Below are positions 43,315 to 52,744 of a DNA stretch of 64,000 nt, in pieces. Source of the DNA: Mesorhizobium sp. M4B.F.Ca.ET.058.02.1.1 (GTDB lineage: Bacteria; Pseudomonadota; Alphaproteobacteria; Rhizobiales; Rhizobiaceae); the NCBI RefSeq assembly GCF_003952505.1, contig NZ_CP034450.1, forward strand, positions 4,216,001 to 4,280,000, written 5' to 3'. The translations under genes and the position numbers were made by a program. Positions within the stretch are counted from its first letter, which is position 1; each line of letters starts with the position of its first letter. The notes beneath the pieces are model-generated. The model saw nothing but the letters and a program-made list of their open reading frames with translations. It did not search any database and was not told the origin of the DNA.

Positions 43315-43980
43315 ATGGGGTCCCTCTTCCTGCGCGATATCCGCCTCTCGATCCGTGCCGGCGGCGGCGCGCTCACCGGGGTCATCTTCTTCCTCGCCGT
43401 CATCGCCACCATCCCGTTCGGCGTCGGGCCGGACCTCAACCTGCTTGCCCGTATCGGCCCGGCGATCCTGTGGATCGCGGCCTTGCTCGCCTGCCTGCTT
43501 GGCCTCGACCGGCTGTTCCAGGCCGACCGCGAGGACGGCTCGCTCGATCTTCTGGTGCTCGGCCACGACCGCCACATGCTGGCGCTGACGGTGCTGGTGA
43601 AATGCCTGGCGCACTGGGCGGGCAGCGTGCTGCCGCTGGTGGTCGCCGCACCGCTGCTTGGGCTGTTCATGAACATGGAGCCGGCCGGCATCGGCGCCAC
43701 CGCGCTGACGCTTCTCGTCGGCACGCCGGCCATCACCTTGATCGGGGCGGCCGGCGCCGCGGTCGCGGTGGCACTGCCGCGCGGCGGGCTGCTGATCTCG
43801 GTGCTGGTGCTGCCGCTCACCATTCCGGTGCTGATCTTCGGCGTCTCGGCAAGCTATGGCGCGGTGGCCGACCCAGCGCCGTTCCTGCAGCCCTTCCTCA
43901 TTCTTGCCGCGCTGACGCTGTTTCTTGCCGTGCTCGGGCCGGCGGCGGCGGCGCTGGCGCTGCGCCATGGGACGGACTGA
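43315..43980 (+). CDS. ccmB: heme exporter membrane protein CcmB
   Basis: Membrane subunit of the CcmAB ABC complex. 221 residues, six helices, with the family blocks 'GSLFLRDIRLSIRAGGGALT', 'GVIFFLAVIATIPFGVGPDL', 'LLGLDRLFQADREDGSLDLL', 'LALTVLVKCLAHWAGSVLPL' and 'VLPLTIPVLIFGVSASYGAV'. Length and helices are complete. The ATG at 43315 follows the repeat with little visible ribosome site. ccmC should follow but does not. Confidence 0.94.
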   Translation: MGSLFLRDIRLSIRAGGGALTGVIFFLAVIATIPFGVGPDLNLLARIGPAILWIAALLACLLGLDRLFQADREDGSLDLLVLGHDRHMLALTVLVKCLAHWAGSVLPLVVAAPLLGLFMNMEPAGIGATALTLLVGTPAITLIGAAGAAVAVALPRGGLLISVLVLPLTIPVLIFGVSASYGAVADPAPFLQPFLILAALTLFLAVLGPAAAALALRHGTD

Positions 43981-44042
43981 GCGATACGGGCTGCGGCGCG
44001 GCGGCCAATTGCGAAGCCGGAACGGCGAGGCTAAGGGAAGGC

Positions 44043-44105
44043 ATGAACAAGCAGGGCAAAATGGCCGGGCCGGAATGCCGCATCCGCGCGGAGCGGCGGG
44101 CATGA
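44043..44105 (+). other. 20-codon ORF at the place of ccmC (possible deletion remnant)
   Basis: ATG at 44043 with a strong AAGGGAAGG directly upstream reads MNKQGKMAGPECRIRAERRA and stops in an ATGA overlap with ccmD. Intact ccmC genes (about 250 codons) sit exactly here in related operons and end in an Arg-rich helix, so the start signal plus the tail RIRAERRA may be what is left after a large internal deletion. Homology of 20 codons cannot prove this. Confidence 0.4.
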
Positions 44106-44290
44106 GTGCGCATGCGCTCTATGTCACGGCTGCCTATGCCATTACGGCGCTGGTGCTGGCGGGGCTGGTCGCATGGATCCTGATCGACCAGCGCGGGCGC
44201 AAGCGCGATCTCGCCGAGCTCGAAGCCGCCGGCGTGCGGCGGCGCTCCGACAAGAGCGAGGCCCTCAAGGACAAGGGCGCGAAATCATGA
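44102..44290 (+). CDS. ccmD: heme exporter protein CcmD
   Basis: 62-residue single-helix protein ('VTAAYAITALVLAGLVAWIL' then the basic 'IDQRGRKRDLAELEAAGVRR'), the exact CcmD layout: N-terminal helix with a conserved aromatic, followed by a charged cytoplasmic tail. CcmD is needed to release holo-CcmE from CcmABC. Its start overlaps the stop of the short ORF before it (ATGA) and its stop overlaps ccmG (ATGA), so translation is coupled through the run. Confidence 0.88.
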   Translation: MSAHALYVTAAYAITALVLAGLVAWILIDQRGRKRDLAELEAAGVRRRSDKSEALKDKGAKS

Positions 44291-44871
44291 CTGAGAGCAC
44301 GGAAACCGGAACGCCGGCGCCGCGCGCGCGTCGCCTGTTCGTCCTGCTGCCGCTGCTGATCTTCCTGGGGCTGGCCGGGCTGTTCCTGTCGCAGCTCCTG
44401 TCCGGCCGCGACGTGTCGGAAGTGCCGTCGGCGCTGATCGGCCTGCCGGCGCCGCAGACCAATCTGCCACCGCTGCAAGGCAGCACGCTGCCGGGGCTCG
44501 ATTCGAAGTCGTTCGCCGGCAAGGTCACGCTGGTCAATGTCTTCGCCTCATGGTGCGCGCCGTGTCGCGACGAGCATCCGGTGCTGCTCGCTTTGTCGAA
44601 GGACAAGCGTTTTGTGCTGGCGGCGCTGAACTACAAGGATGAGCCGGAGAACGCCCGGCGCTTCCTTGGCGAGGTCGGCAATCCCTACCAGGCGATCGGT
44701 GTCGACGAGGCCGGGCGGGCGGCTATCGATTGGGGCGTCTACGGCGTGCCGGAAACTTTCGTCGTCGGCAAGGACGGCAAGATCGCCTACAAGCATGTCG
44801 GGCCGATTACCGCCGAGTCGGCGGAGACGCTGCTGTTGCCGCAGATCGAAAAGGCGCTGGCGGCGCATTGA
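44287..44871 (+). CDS. ccmG: thiol:disulfide interchange protein CcmG/DsbE
   Basis: Membrane-anchored periplasmic thioredoxin that reduces the apocytochrome c CxxCH thiols. 194 residues: N-terminal anchor 'RLFVLLPLLIFLGLAGLFLS', then 'LPGLDSKSFAGKVTLVNVFA', active site 'SWCAPCRDEHPVLLALSKDK' (WCAPC near residue 92) and 'AIDWGVYGVPETFVVGKDGK' with the cis-Pro loop. ATG at 44287 overlaps the ccmD stop. Complete, in contrast to ccmA and ccmC. Confidence 0.94.
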   Translation: MTESTETGTPAPRARRLFVLLPLLIFLGLAGLFLSQLLSGRDVSEVPSALIGLPAPQTNLPPLQGSTLPGLDSKSFAGKVTLVNVFASWCAPCRDEHPVLLALSKDKRFVLAALNYKDEPENARRFLGEVGNPYQAIGVDEAGRAAIDWGVYGVPETFVVGKDGKIAYKHVGPITAESAETLLLPQIEKALAAH

Positions 44872-45031
44872 TATCCAGGTGATGCCGGCCTGCGAACGGC
44901 GGCTTCCTGCGCTTCCGGTGCTCCAGTACCTAAGTACGCTCCGCTCCGGTTCTCGGAATCCACCATTCTCGACTCGGCCTGACCTGAATCTCAACGCGCC
45001 TGACAGCGCGGAGCTGGTTGGGCCGAAAAGC

Positions 45032-45199
45032 TCAGCCGTAGATCTGCTTGTGGATCTGGTAGAGCATCTCGGAGCGGTCGGCGCGCATGTCGGCCAGATC
45101 GCGGCTGGAGAAGCTGTCGATTTCGGCGACGAGGCGGTTGTACTGGCGGCGCTTGGCGATGTTGGTGCGAGCGCGGGTGACGAGGTTGTCGAAGATCAT
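45032..45199 (-). CDS. DUF1127 small protein
   Basis: 55 residues, rich in Arg: 'FDNLVTRARTNIAKRRQYNR' and 'LVAEIDSFSSRDLADMRADR', the typical short DUF1127 helix pair. In other alphaproteobacteria such proteins are RNA-linked and affect phosphate, carbon and RNA turnover. The ATG at 45199 has AAAGGAAC upstream, and the frame upstream of it is spurious. Confidence 0.88.
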   Translation of the reverse strand: MIFDNLVTRARTNIAKRRQYNRLVAEIDSFSSRDLADMRADRSEMLYQIHKQIYG

Positions 45200-45485
45200 G
45201 GTAGAGGTTCCTTTCGTGCCGCGTTGCCGCGGCGAATTGTTCCTCCCTTGATCGATACGGAGCATGACATAGGATTGGTGCGTTGCAAAAAGAAGATGTT
45301 GCAATGCACCATTGCGCTGGGCGCATAGCCGGTTAATGCGACGTCAATTCCGCGGGGCTGGTCGCCGGGCCACAAGCCATACGCCAACTCTCGCCCTTTT
45401 TGTATTGCAACTGCGTATTCGCACATTGCCTTCTGGCTAGCGGACTGGCTTGATCCGCGCATTCTGAAATGCCCGGAGGAAAAGC

Positions 45486-46403
<918 letters not shown>

Positions 46404-46422
46404 GCGATGGGCCCGGCCGGTG

Positions 46423-46956
46423 TCATCGCGAGCGGATGAAGCCGGCGAAGGCCGAGAGCGCCTCGTTCATCGCCAGCCGGTTCGCAGGCTCCGCCAGGAT
46501 CGCCTCCATCTCCGGCGGCTTCTTGCCCAGCAGCGCGATTTCCAGCGCCGCTTCTTCACGGAGCGCGAACGACATCGTCCGCATGATCTCGGCCAGGGCG
46601 GCGCGCGCATAGAGCGAGCGCGGCGAGGCATGCACGAACATAGCCGGCTTGGCGACGGCGGCGTCGCGCGACACCAGCCAGTCGAGCGCGTTCTTCAGAC
46701 CGCCCGGCACGCCATGGGCATATTCCGGACAGGAGACGATGACGCCGTCGGCCGCCGTGACGGCCTCGATCAGCGCTGCCGCTTCCGGTGGCGTGCGCTC
46801 GCCCTCGTCGTCCGGGTTGAAGATCGGCAGCCGGCCAAGTCCGTCATAGAGGGTCACGCGGGAGCCGGCCGGCGCGTTTTGAGCCAGCGCCGCGAGCAGC
46901 GCCGAATTGGTCGAGGCGGCGCGCAGGCTGCCGGAAATGGCAAAGATGTTGAGCAA
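46423..46956 (-). CDS. NADPH-dependent FMN reductase family protein
   Basis: 177 residues of the flavodoxin-like reductase family. The start 'LNIFAISGSLRAASTNSALL' gives the FMN phosphate loop (GSLRxxSxN), followed by 'DGVIVSCPEYAHGVPGGLKN' with the conserved PEYxxxxPGxLKN motif near residue 90. Start codon is uncertain: TTG at 46956 fits the family start best; a GTG at 46995 would overlap the end of the upstream gene (PNPOx-like). With that gene it forms a small redox pair. Confidence 0.9.
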   Translation of the reverse strand: MLNIFAISGSLRAASTNSALLAALAQNAPAGSRVTLYDGLGRLPIFNPDDEGERTPPEAAALIEAVTAADGVIVSCPEYAHGVPGGLKNALDWLVSRDAAVAKPAMFVHASPRSLYARAALAEIMRTMSFALREEAALEIALLGKKPPEMEAILAEPANRLAMNEALSAFAGFIRSR

Positions 46957-46988
46957 GCGGGAACTGTCCGGGCGAATCGTGCCCGAGG

Positions 46989-47609
46989 CTACCACATGGT
47001 CTGCCGGTAATCCTGGTCCAGCTCGCGGTCGATGTCGCCGGCGGCCTCGGCGAGCGCCAGCTGGTCGCGGATGATCTGGCCGAGCGTCGGCAGCGTCGCG
47101 CGGTCGTACCAGGTCTCCGGCTTCCACAGATCCGAGCGCATGAAGGCCTTGGCGCAATGCATGTAGGCGGCCTTGACCGACACCACGATGACGCTCTGCG
47201 GCTCCTTGCCGTCGACGGCCAGCCGCCCGCGCAGGCCGGCATCGACGGTGATGCGGGCGTCGCCGTTGACGCGCAGCGTCTCGTTCATGCCGGGAATGAG
47301 GAACAACAGCCCGACCGAGGGATTGCGGACGATGTTCTCCAGCGTGTCCAGCCGGTTGTTGCCGGGCCGGTCGGGGATGGCGATGGTCGCGTCGTCGAGG
47401 ATGGCGGCGAAGCCGGGCTTGTCGCCTTTCGGCGTTACGTCGGCATTGCCGGCGCCGTCGGAGGAGCCGATCAGCACGAAGGGGCTCTTGCCGATAAAGG
47501 AGCGGCAATGGCCGTCAAGCGCCTTCAGTTCCTTGCGGATGGGGCCATCGGTCGGTCGGGGCGTCTTGTAGATCGCCCTCAGCTCGTCGCGCGTGGTGAG
47601 GAATTCCAT
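46989..47609 (-). CDS. pyridoxamine 5'-phosphate oxidase-like flavin-binding protein
   Basis: 206 residues with the split-barrel fold of the PNPOx/MSMEG_1061-like family: 'RPTDGPIRKELKALDGHCRS', 'FVLIGSSDGAGNADVTPKGD', 'ATIAIPDRPGNNRLDTLENI', 'VRNPSVGLLFLIPGMNETLR' and 'SVKAAYMHCAKAFMRSDLWK', where the His-Cys-x-K motif is typical. Such proteins bind FMN or F420 and reduce or protect small molecules. Its end overlaps or abuts the next gene, depending on that gene's start. Confidence 0.9.
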   Translation of the reverse strand: MEFLTTRDELRAIYKTPRPTDGPIRKELKALDGHCRSFIGKSPFVLIGSSDGAGNADVTPKGDKPGFAAILDDATIAIPDRPGNNRLDTLENIVRNPSVGLLFLIPGMNETLRVNGDARITVDAGLRGRLAVDGKEPQSVIVVSVKAAYMHCAKAFMRSDLWKPETWYDRATLPTLGQIIRDQLALAEAAGDIDRELDQDYRQTMW

Positions 47610-47678
47610 GCCCCGTCCCTCTCTTGTTCTGCCGCAATTCCGGACGGAAAACCGCTGCGCACGTTTCCTGGAATTGCT

Positions 47679-48344
47679 CTATTTGCCAGCGTTCTCCTCC
47701 TTAGCCTTGTCCTCAAGCGAATGGCGCATGATCAGTGGCATCTGGCTGAAGGTGAAGAGAAGCGTGATGGGCATGATGCCCCAGACCTTGAAGGTAACCC
47801 AGGCGTCGGTGGAAAAATTCCGCCAGACCACTTCATTGACGAGGGCCAGGAAGAGGAAGAACAGGCCCCAGCGGAAGGTGAGCTTCTTCCAGCCTTCGGT
47901 GTCTAGCCTGAAGGCTGAATCGAAGACATAGCCGAGCAGTGACTTGCCGAAATACAGGCCGCCGAGCAGCACGCCGCCGAACAGCGTGTTGACGATGGTC
48001 GGCTTCATCTTGATGAAGACGTCGTCCTGCAAATAGAGCGTCAGCGTGCCGAAGATGAGGACGACGACACCCGACACCATGGGCATGATCGGCAAGGTGC
48101 GGATGAGCAGCCAGGAAACGATGAGCGCCAGCGCAGTGGCAACCATGAACAGGCCGGTGGCGACGAAGATCGGCCCGCCGAGCTCGCCCAGCACCGGGAA
48201 TTTCTGCACCAGCCATTCGCTGCGCGAATTGGCGAAGAAGAACACCATCAGCGGACCGAGCTCCAGCGCCAGCTTGAGCACCGGGTTTACGCCTTCCTTC
48301 TTCTGTTTCTGCGGGTCTGACGGGTCGCGTTCGAGGATGTTCAT
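47679..48344 (-). CDS. yciB: inner membrane septation protein A family (IspZ/YciB)
   Basis: 221 residues, five to six helices: '[20 protein letters not shown]', '[20 protein letters not shown]', '[20 protein letters not shown]', the conserved '[20 protein letters not shown]' (K-P-T motif) and '[20 protein letters not shown]'. In other bacteria members affect septation and envelope synthesis. It follows ftsY on the same strand by 42 bases, the conserved alphaproteobacterial order dapF-mtaB-ftsY-yciB. Confidence 0.93.
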   Translation of the reverse strand: MNILERDPSDPQKQKKEGVNPVLKLALELGPLMVFFFANSRSEWLVQKFPVLGELGGPIFVATGLFMVATALALIVSWLLIRTLPIMPMVSGVVVLIFGTLTLYLQDDVFIKMKPTIVNTLFGGVLLGGLYFGKSLLGYVFDSAFRLDTEGWKKLTFRWGLFFLFLALVNEVVWRNFSTDAWVTFKVWGIMPITLLFTFSQMPLIMRHSLEDKAKEENAGK

Positions 48345-48386
48345 GGAAGTCCTTGTTGTCCCGAAAGTCGGCGCTTTTGGGATCGT

Positions 48387-50129
48387 TCAAGCCACGCCAG
48401 CGATCGCGCGGGCGAATTCGCTGGCTGAAAAAGGTTCGAGGTCGTCGACTTGCTCGCCGACGCCGATGAAATAGACCGGCAGCCTGTGCCTGGCCGCGAT
48501 CGCCACCAGAATACCGCCGCGCGCCGTACCGTCGAGCTTGGTCATCACCAGGCCGTTGACGCCGGCGACGTTGCGGAAGATCTCGACCTGGCTCAGCGCA
48601 TTCTGGCCGGTGGTGGCATCGACCGTCTGCAGCACGGTGTGCGGCGCTTCCGGATCGAGCTTGCCCAGCACGCGCACGATCTTCTCCAGCTCCGCCATCA
48701 GCTCGGCCTTGTTCTGCAGCCGGCCGGCGGTGTCGATGATCAGCACATCGGAGCCGGCATCCTTGGCCTTCTCGAAGGCGTCGTAGGCGAGGCCGGCGGC
48801 ATCGGCGCCGAGTTTTGAGGCAATGACCGGCGATTTCGTCCGCTCGCCCCAGATCTTCAATTGTTCGATCGCGGCGGCGCGGAAGGTGTCGCCGGCGGCG
48901 AGCATCACTGACAGGCCGCCATCGGTCAGCTTGGCGGCCAGCTTGCCGATCGTCGTGGTCTTGCCGGTGCCGTTGACGCCGACCACCAGGATGACATGCG
49001 GCTTGTGGGTGAGGTCGAGCTCCAGCGGCAGGGCGACGGGGGTCAGCACCTTCTCGACCTCGGCCGCCATGACCGAGCGCACCTCGGCGTCGGAGACGTC
49101 CTTGCCGTAGCGGCTGGAGGCCAGCGCATCGGTGACGCGGAGCGCGGTCTCCAGGCCGAGATCGGCGCGGATCAGCACGTCCTCCAGGTCCTGCAGAGTG
49201 TCCTCGTCCAGCTTGCGCTTGGTGAAGACGCCGGCAATGTTGCCCGACAGCTCGCGCGAGGAGCGGGCAAGCCCGTCCCGCATGCGCTGGAACCAGGAGC
49301 GCCGCGGCGCCGGCTCCGGCGCCTTCTGCGCCTCGGCCTTCTGCTCGACCTTTTTTGCGACGGTTATCTTGCCGGTTGAGGGCTTTGGCTCCGGGGTGTG
49401 CGGGATCGGCTGCGGCTCGGGGGCAATCTCGGCAACCATCCGCTCCGGTTCGACCGGCGCAGGCTGGCGAATCGGAGGAGCGATTTCCGCCGGCGGAGCA
49501 GGCTCCGGTGGCGGCAAATCCTCGACAGGCTGGCGCTGCCCCTCACCCTCTGCCCGTGAAGAACGGCGCGAGGGGGGCGTCGGCGTTGGCGCTTCTTCCT
49601 TCTCCCCGTCACTATACGGGGAGAAAGTGCCGGCAGGCGGATGAGGGGCGGCGCCGACCTCCAAAGATGGCTCGATAGAACGTGGCGCTGCCGGCGGCAC
49701 CTCGATCGGTGCCGGCGTCTCGGCCGGGACTTCGCTGGGCGTCGTCGGCACTTCGACGGGCGCCGGCTCCGGCTGCGGTACCTCTTGCGGCGCGGGCACC
49801 GGCTCAGGTGCAGGTTCGGGCGGAACGGGCACTTCCTCCGGTGCCGGCGGCTCCGGCTTCTCCGGGGCAGGTTGCGGCTCTTCCTCCGGCAGGGGCTGCG
49901 GCAACGGCTCCGGCTCGGACGGAACGACCGGCTCAGGTGCCGGCGGGATGACGGGTTCCGGCGCCGGCGGAATGTCCGGTGCAGGTTCGGGCTTCGGCTC
50001 CTCGGCCGCCGGCTTCAGCGCGTCCAGCGCATCCCATTTGATCGGCGGCAAGGGTGCCGTCTCGTCGACGCGCTCCTCGACGACTTCCTTCTTGCCGAAC
50101 GAAAATATCTTCTTGAAGAAACCAGCCAT
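48387..50129 (-). CDS. ftsY: signal recognition particle receptor FtsY
   Basis: Membrane-associated GTPase that docks SRP (Ffh, also in this window) to the Sec translocon. 580 residues. Residues 1-35 form the membrane-targeting helix; 40-270 a Pro/Glu-rich acidic linker; about 280-580 the NG domain with 'ILVVGVNGTGKTTTIGKLAA', 'LIIDTAGRLQNKAELMAELE' and 'LVMTKLDGTARGGILVAIAA'. Residues about 158-198 of the linker ('AAPHPPAGTFSPYSDGEKEE' onwards) are a translated intergenic repeat. Length exceeds the usual 400-500 because of this linker. It follows mtaB by 12 bases. Confidence 0.96.
   Translation of the reverse strand: MAGFFKKIFSFGKKEVVEERVDETAPLPPIKWDALDALKPAAEEPKPEPAPDIPPAPEPVIPPAPEPVVPSEPEPLPQPLPEEEPQPAPEKPEPPAPEEVPVPPEPAPEPVPAPQEVPQPEPAPVEVPTTPSEVPAETPAPIEVPPAAPRSIEPSLEVGAAPHPPAGTFSPYSDGEKEEAPTPTPPSRRSSRAEGEGQRQPVEDLPPPEPAPPAEIAPPIRQPAPVEPERMVAEIAPEPQPIPHTPEPKPSTGKITVAKKVEQKAEAQKAPEPAPRRSWFQRMRDGLARSSRELSGNIAGVFTKRKLDEDTLQDLEDVLIRADLGLETALRVTDALASSRYGKDVSDAEVRSVMAAEVEKVLTPVALPLELDLTHKPHVILVVGVNGTGKTTTIGKLAAKLTDGGLSVMLAAGDTFRAAAIEQLKIWGERTKSPVIASKLGADAAGLAYDAFEKAKDAGSDVLIIDTAGRLQNKAELMAELEKIVRVLGKLDPEAPHTVLQTVDATTGQNALSQVEIFRNVAGVNGLVMTKLDGTARGGILVAIAARHRLPVYFIGVGEQVDDLEPFSASEFARAIAGVA
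49535..49655. repeat. type B palindromic repeat inside the ftsY coding region
   Basis: TTCCTTCTCCCCGTCACTAT-ACGGGGAGAA followed by GTGCCGGCAGGCGGATGAGG matches the intergenic repeat at 9229-9270, with GCCCCTCACCCTCTGCCCGT as a second hairpin half at its other end. About 120 bases, in frame with ftsY, without stop codons in that frame. Confidence 0.85.
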
Positions 50130-50141
50130 GTTTTGCGTATC

Positions 50142-51425
50142 TCAGGCGGCGCGCGCGGCAAGCGACGCGGCCAGGAGGCGGGCGCCGTCATGGCCCGTAA
50201 CAACAGCCTCGACGATCTTGCCCGGTGCCCCGGCGTCGATGGCGGCCAGCGTGAACCCCTCGGTGCGGCCGAGGCCGTCGCGCTCGACCAGGATCGACTG
50301 GCGCGTACCGGCAAGGGCGGCGAGATGGCGGCGATAGGCGGCCTCGCCGGCGGCGCGAAGCCGGGCCGCGCGCTGCTTGACCACCTCGCGCCGCACCTGC
50401 GGCATGCGCGCGGCGGGCGTGCCTTCGCGCGGGCTGAACGGGAAGACGTGCAGATGCGTCAGGCCGCATTCCTCGACGATCTTTTCCGAGTTCGCGAACA
50501 TCGCCTCGGTCTCGGTCGGGAAGCCGGCGATGATGTCGGCGCCGAAGACGATGCCGGGGCGCAGCTTGCGTACCTCCTCGCAGAAGCGGATCGACTGGTC
50601 GCGCAGGTGGCGGCGCTTCATGCGCTTCAGGATCATGTCGTCGCCCGACTGCAGCGACAGATGCAGATGCGGCATCAGCCGGGGCTCGGTGGCGATGGCG
50701 TCCAGCAGGTCCTCGTCGGCCTCGATGGAATCGATCGAGGACAGCCTGAGCCGCTTCACCTCTGGCACCTGGCGCAGGATCGTCTTCACCAGCTTCCCAA
50801 GCTTCGGGGCGCCCGGCAGGTCGGCGCCAAAACTGGTCATGTCGACGCCGGTCAGCACGATCTCGGCATAGCCATTGCCGGCCAGCCGCTTGATCTGCTC
50901 GACCACGGCGCCCATCGGCACCGAGCGCGAATTGCCGCGGCCATAGGGGATGATGCAGAAGGTGCAGCGATGGTCGCAGCCATTCTGCACCTGGACGAAG
51001 GCGCGCGCCCGGCCCTCGATTGCATCGACCATGTGGCCGGCCGTCTCGCGCACCGAGAAGATGTCGTTGACGCGCGCCTTCTCGGTGTCGTTGACGCCAA
51101 AATCGGGGAGCGCGCGATAGGAATTCGCCTTCAGCTTCTCTTCATTGCCGAGCACGAGGTCGACCTCGTCCATGGCGGCGAAGTTCTGCGGCTCGGTCTG
51201 CGCCGCGCAGCCGGTGACGATGATGCGTGCCTGCGGGTTCTCGCGGCGGGCTTTGCGGATCGACTGCTTGGCCTGGCGCACCGCTTCCGCTGTGACGGCG
51301 CAGGTGTTGAAGATGACGGCGCCGCCCTCGAGCGCGCCGAGGCCGGCGCTTTCGGCCTCGCGGCGCATCACCTCGGACTCATAGGTGTTCAGGCGGCAGC
51401 CGAAGGTGACGACGTCTATCGCCAT
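50142..51425 (-). CDS. mtaB: tRNA t6A37 methylthiotransferase MtaB
   Basis: Radical-SAM enzyme that adds a methylthio group to N6-threonylcarbamoyladenosine at position 37 of tRNAs reading ANN codons. 427 residues: N-terminal UPF0004 domain with cluster cysteines in 'DVVTFGCRLNTYESEVMRRE', 'AVIFNTCAVTAEAVRQAKQS' and 'ARIIVTGCAAQTEPQNFAAM', radical-SAM motif 'FVQVQNGCDHRCTFCIIPYG' (CxxxCxxC near 146), then a C-terminal TRAM domain. ATG at 51425 overlaps the dapF stop (TGATG), so the two are co-translated. Confidence 0.95.
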   Translation of the reverse strand: MAIDVVTFGCRLNTYESEVMRREAESAGLGALEGGAVIFNTCAVTAEAVRQAKQSIRKARRENPQARIIVTGCAAQTEPQNFAAMDEVDLVLGNEEKLKANSYRALPDFGVNDTEKARVNDIFSVRETAGHMVDAIEGRARAFVQVQNGCDHRCTFCIIPYGRGNSRSVPMGAVVEQIKRLAGNGYAEIVLTGVDMTSFGADLPGAPKLGKLVKTILRQVPEVKRLRLSSIDSIEADEDLLDAIATEPRLMPHLHLSLQSGDDMILKRMKRRHLRDQSIRFCEEVRKLRPGIVFGADIIAGFPTETEAMFANSEKIVEECGLTHLHVFPFSPREGTPAARMPQVRREVVKQRAARLRAAGEAAYRRHLAALAGTRQSILVERDGLGRTEGFTLAAIDAGAPGKIVEAVVTGHDGARLLAASLAARAA

Positions 51426-52309
51426 CAGGCCGCGCTTTCGGTGTCGCGGGCCCAGGTGCCGGTCGAAGGGTCGAAGCTGCCGGAGAATTCCCATTCGGCG
51501 GCACCGGTCAGGATGACGTGGTCGTCGTCGCGCCATTCGACATGCAGCGAGCCGCCGCCGGGCGTCATCAGCGAGACGCTGCGGCCGGTGCGCTTGGTGC
51601 GGGCAGCGGCCACCACGGCGGCGCAGGCGGCCGAGCCGCAGGCCTTGGTCAGGCCGGCGCCGCGTTCCCAGGTACGGATAACCATGGTTTCGGGCGAGGT
51701 GACCTGCGCGATGGTGATGTTGGCGCGCTCGGGGAAGATCGGATGGTTTTCCAAAAGCGGGCCGAACCGGTCGAGCTCGTAGGACCAGACGTCGCGATCG
51801 ACCCAGAAGATGGCGTGCGGATTGCCCATCGAGACGGCCGAGGGCGAATGCAGCACCGGCGCGTCGATCGGGCCGATCTGCAGCTCGATCATGCGGGTGT
51901 CGCGGAACTCCTCGGCGAGCGGGATGTCCTGCCAGCCGAAGCGCGGCGCGCCCATATCGACCGAGATCGTGCCATCGGCATGTTCCTTGGCGTTGAGGAT
52001 GCCGGCCCGGGTCTCGAAGGTGAAGCTCTTCTGGCCGGTCTCGGCGGCGAGCGCCTGCACGACACAGCGCATGCCGTTGCCGCAGGCCTGCGCACCCGAG
52101 CCGTCGGAATTCAGGATGTCGACATAATAGGCGGTGCCCGGCGTCCTCGCATCGTGGATCGCCATGATCTGGTCGAACTTGGTCGCGGCATCGGCATTGA
52201 GCGCGATCGCCGCCGCCGGCGTCACCCGGTCGGCGCGGCCGCGCATATCGGCAACGATGATCTCGTTGCCGATGCCATTCATCTTGGCGAAGGGGGCGGT
52301 GCCTGCCAT
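51425..52309 (-). CDS. dapF: diaminopimelate epimerase
   Basis: Converts LL- to meso-diaminopimelate for lysine and peptidoglycan synthesis, using two cysteines as acid and base. 294 residues. The catalytic cysteines lie in '[20 protein letters not shown]' (near 76) and '[20 protein letters not shown]' (near 219). Also seen are the N-terminal '[20 protein letters not shown]' and '[20 protein letters not shown]'. First gene of the dapF-mtaB-ftsY-yciB run; asd of the same pathway is at 8 kb. Confidence 0.97.
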   Translation of the reverse strand: MAGTAPFAKMNGIGNEIIVADMRGRADRVTPAAAIALNADAATKFDQIMAIHDARTPGTAYYVDILNSDGSGAQACGNGMRCVVQALAAETGQKSFTFETRAGILNAKEHADGTISVDMGAPRFGWQDIPLAEEFRDTRMIELQIGPIDAPVLHSPSAVSMGNPHAIFWVDRDVWSYELDRFGPLLENHPIFPERANITIAQVTSPETMVIRTWERGAGLTKACGSAACAAVVAAARTKRTGRSVSLMTPGGGSLHVEWRDDDHVILTGAAEWEFSGSFDPSTGTWARDTESAA

Positions 52310-52393
52310 CTAACCGGTCATTCCATGTCCGTTTGGCGCTATATGGCGGAAACGGGCGGGAATTACCAGTGCGGCGCGCTTGAAGCCACGGCG

Positions 52394-52520
52394 AAGACGC
52401 CGAACCGGCCACGACGGAGACACCGGGCCCGGCGACGGCGAAGACGTCGCGCCTTGGCGACGACGAAGACGTCGCGCCTAGCCGACGGCGAAGACGTCGG
52501 GCCTAGGTAACCGCGAAGAC
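52394..52520. repeat. 25-base tandem repeat next to the UPF0391 gene
   Basis: The unit (G)ACGGCGAAGACGTCGCGCCTTGGC recurs with AAGACG at 52441, 52466, 52491 and 52516 (exact 25-base steps) and in decayed form at 52394 and 52417. The last copy is the 3' end of the neighbouring UPF0391 gene (codons for GVFAVT-stop), so the array looks like repeated duplication of that gene end into the 190-base space before dapF. Confidence 0.85.
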
Positions 52521-52664
52521 GCCGAGCACGATCAGCAGGAAGATGATGAGGACGACGCCGATCAGGACGCGCGCGCCGGTGGCGGCCGCGCCTGCCAGTG
52601 CCGGCATGCCGAGCAGGCTCGCCGCCGCGGCGACAATAAGAAGAATGATGATCCACTTGATCAT
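52503..52664 (-). CDS. DUF1328/UPF0391 small membrane protein
   Basis: 53 residues, two hydrophobic helices separated by 'GMPALAGAAATGARV': 'MIKWIIILLIVAAAASLLGM' and 'LIGVVLIIFLLIVLGVFAVT', the exact layout of UPF0391 (YtjA-type) proteins. Function unknown; often stress- or stationary-phase-induced. The ATG at 52664 has a GGGAGCC-type site upstream. Its final 25 bases are the template of a decayed tandem array downstream. Confidence 0.88.
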   Translation of the reverse strand: MIKWIIILLIVAAAASLLGMPALAGAAATGARVLIGVVLIIFLLIVLGVFAVT

Positions 52665-52744
52665 GGAAAGGCTCCCAGCCGAATTGCGCTGTTGGGTCAA
52701 CGCCTCTTGTCGGCTTGGGTTCCTGTGGTCGGCCAGCTCCTGGG

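Noticed and set aside
44885..44965. Palindrome AGTACCTAAGTAC between ccmG and the DUF1127 gene
   Set aside because: Short, no U-tract and no matching copy noticed elsewhere; could be a terminator but not supported.
49641..51782. 713-codon plus-strand open frame over ftsY, mtaB and dapF
   Set aside because: Shadow of three well-supported minus-strand genes; no family motifs.
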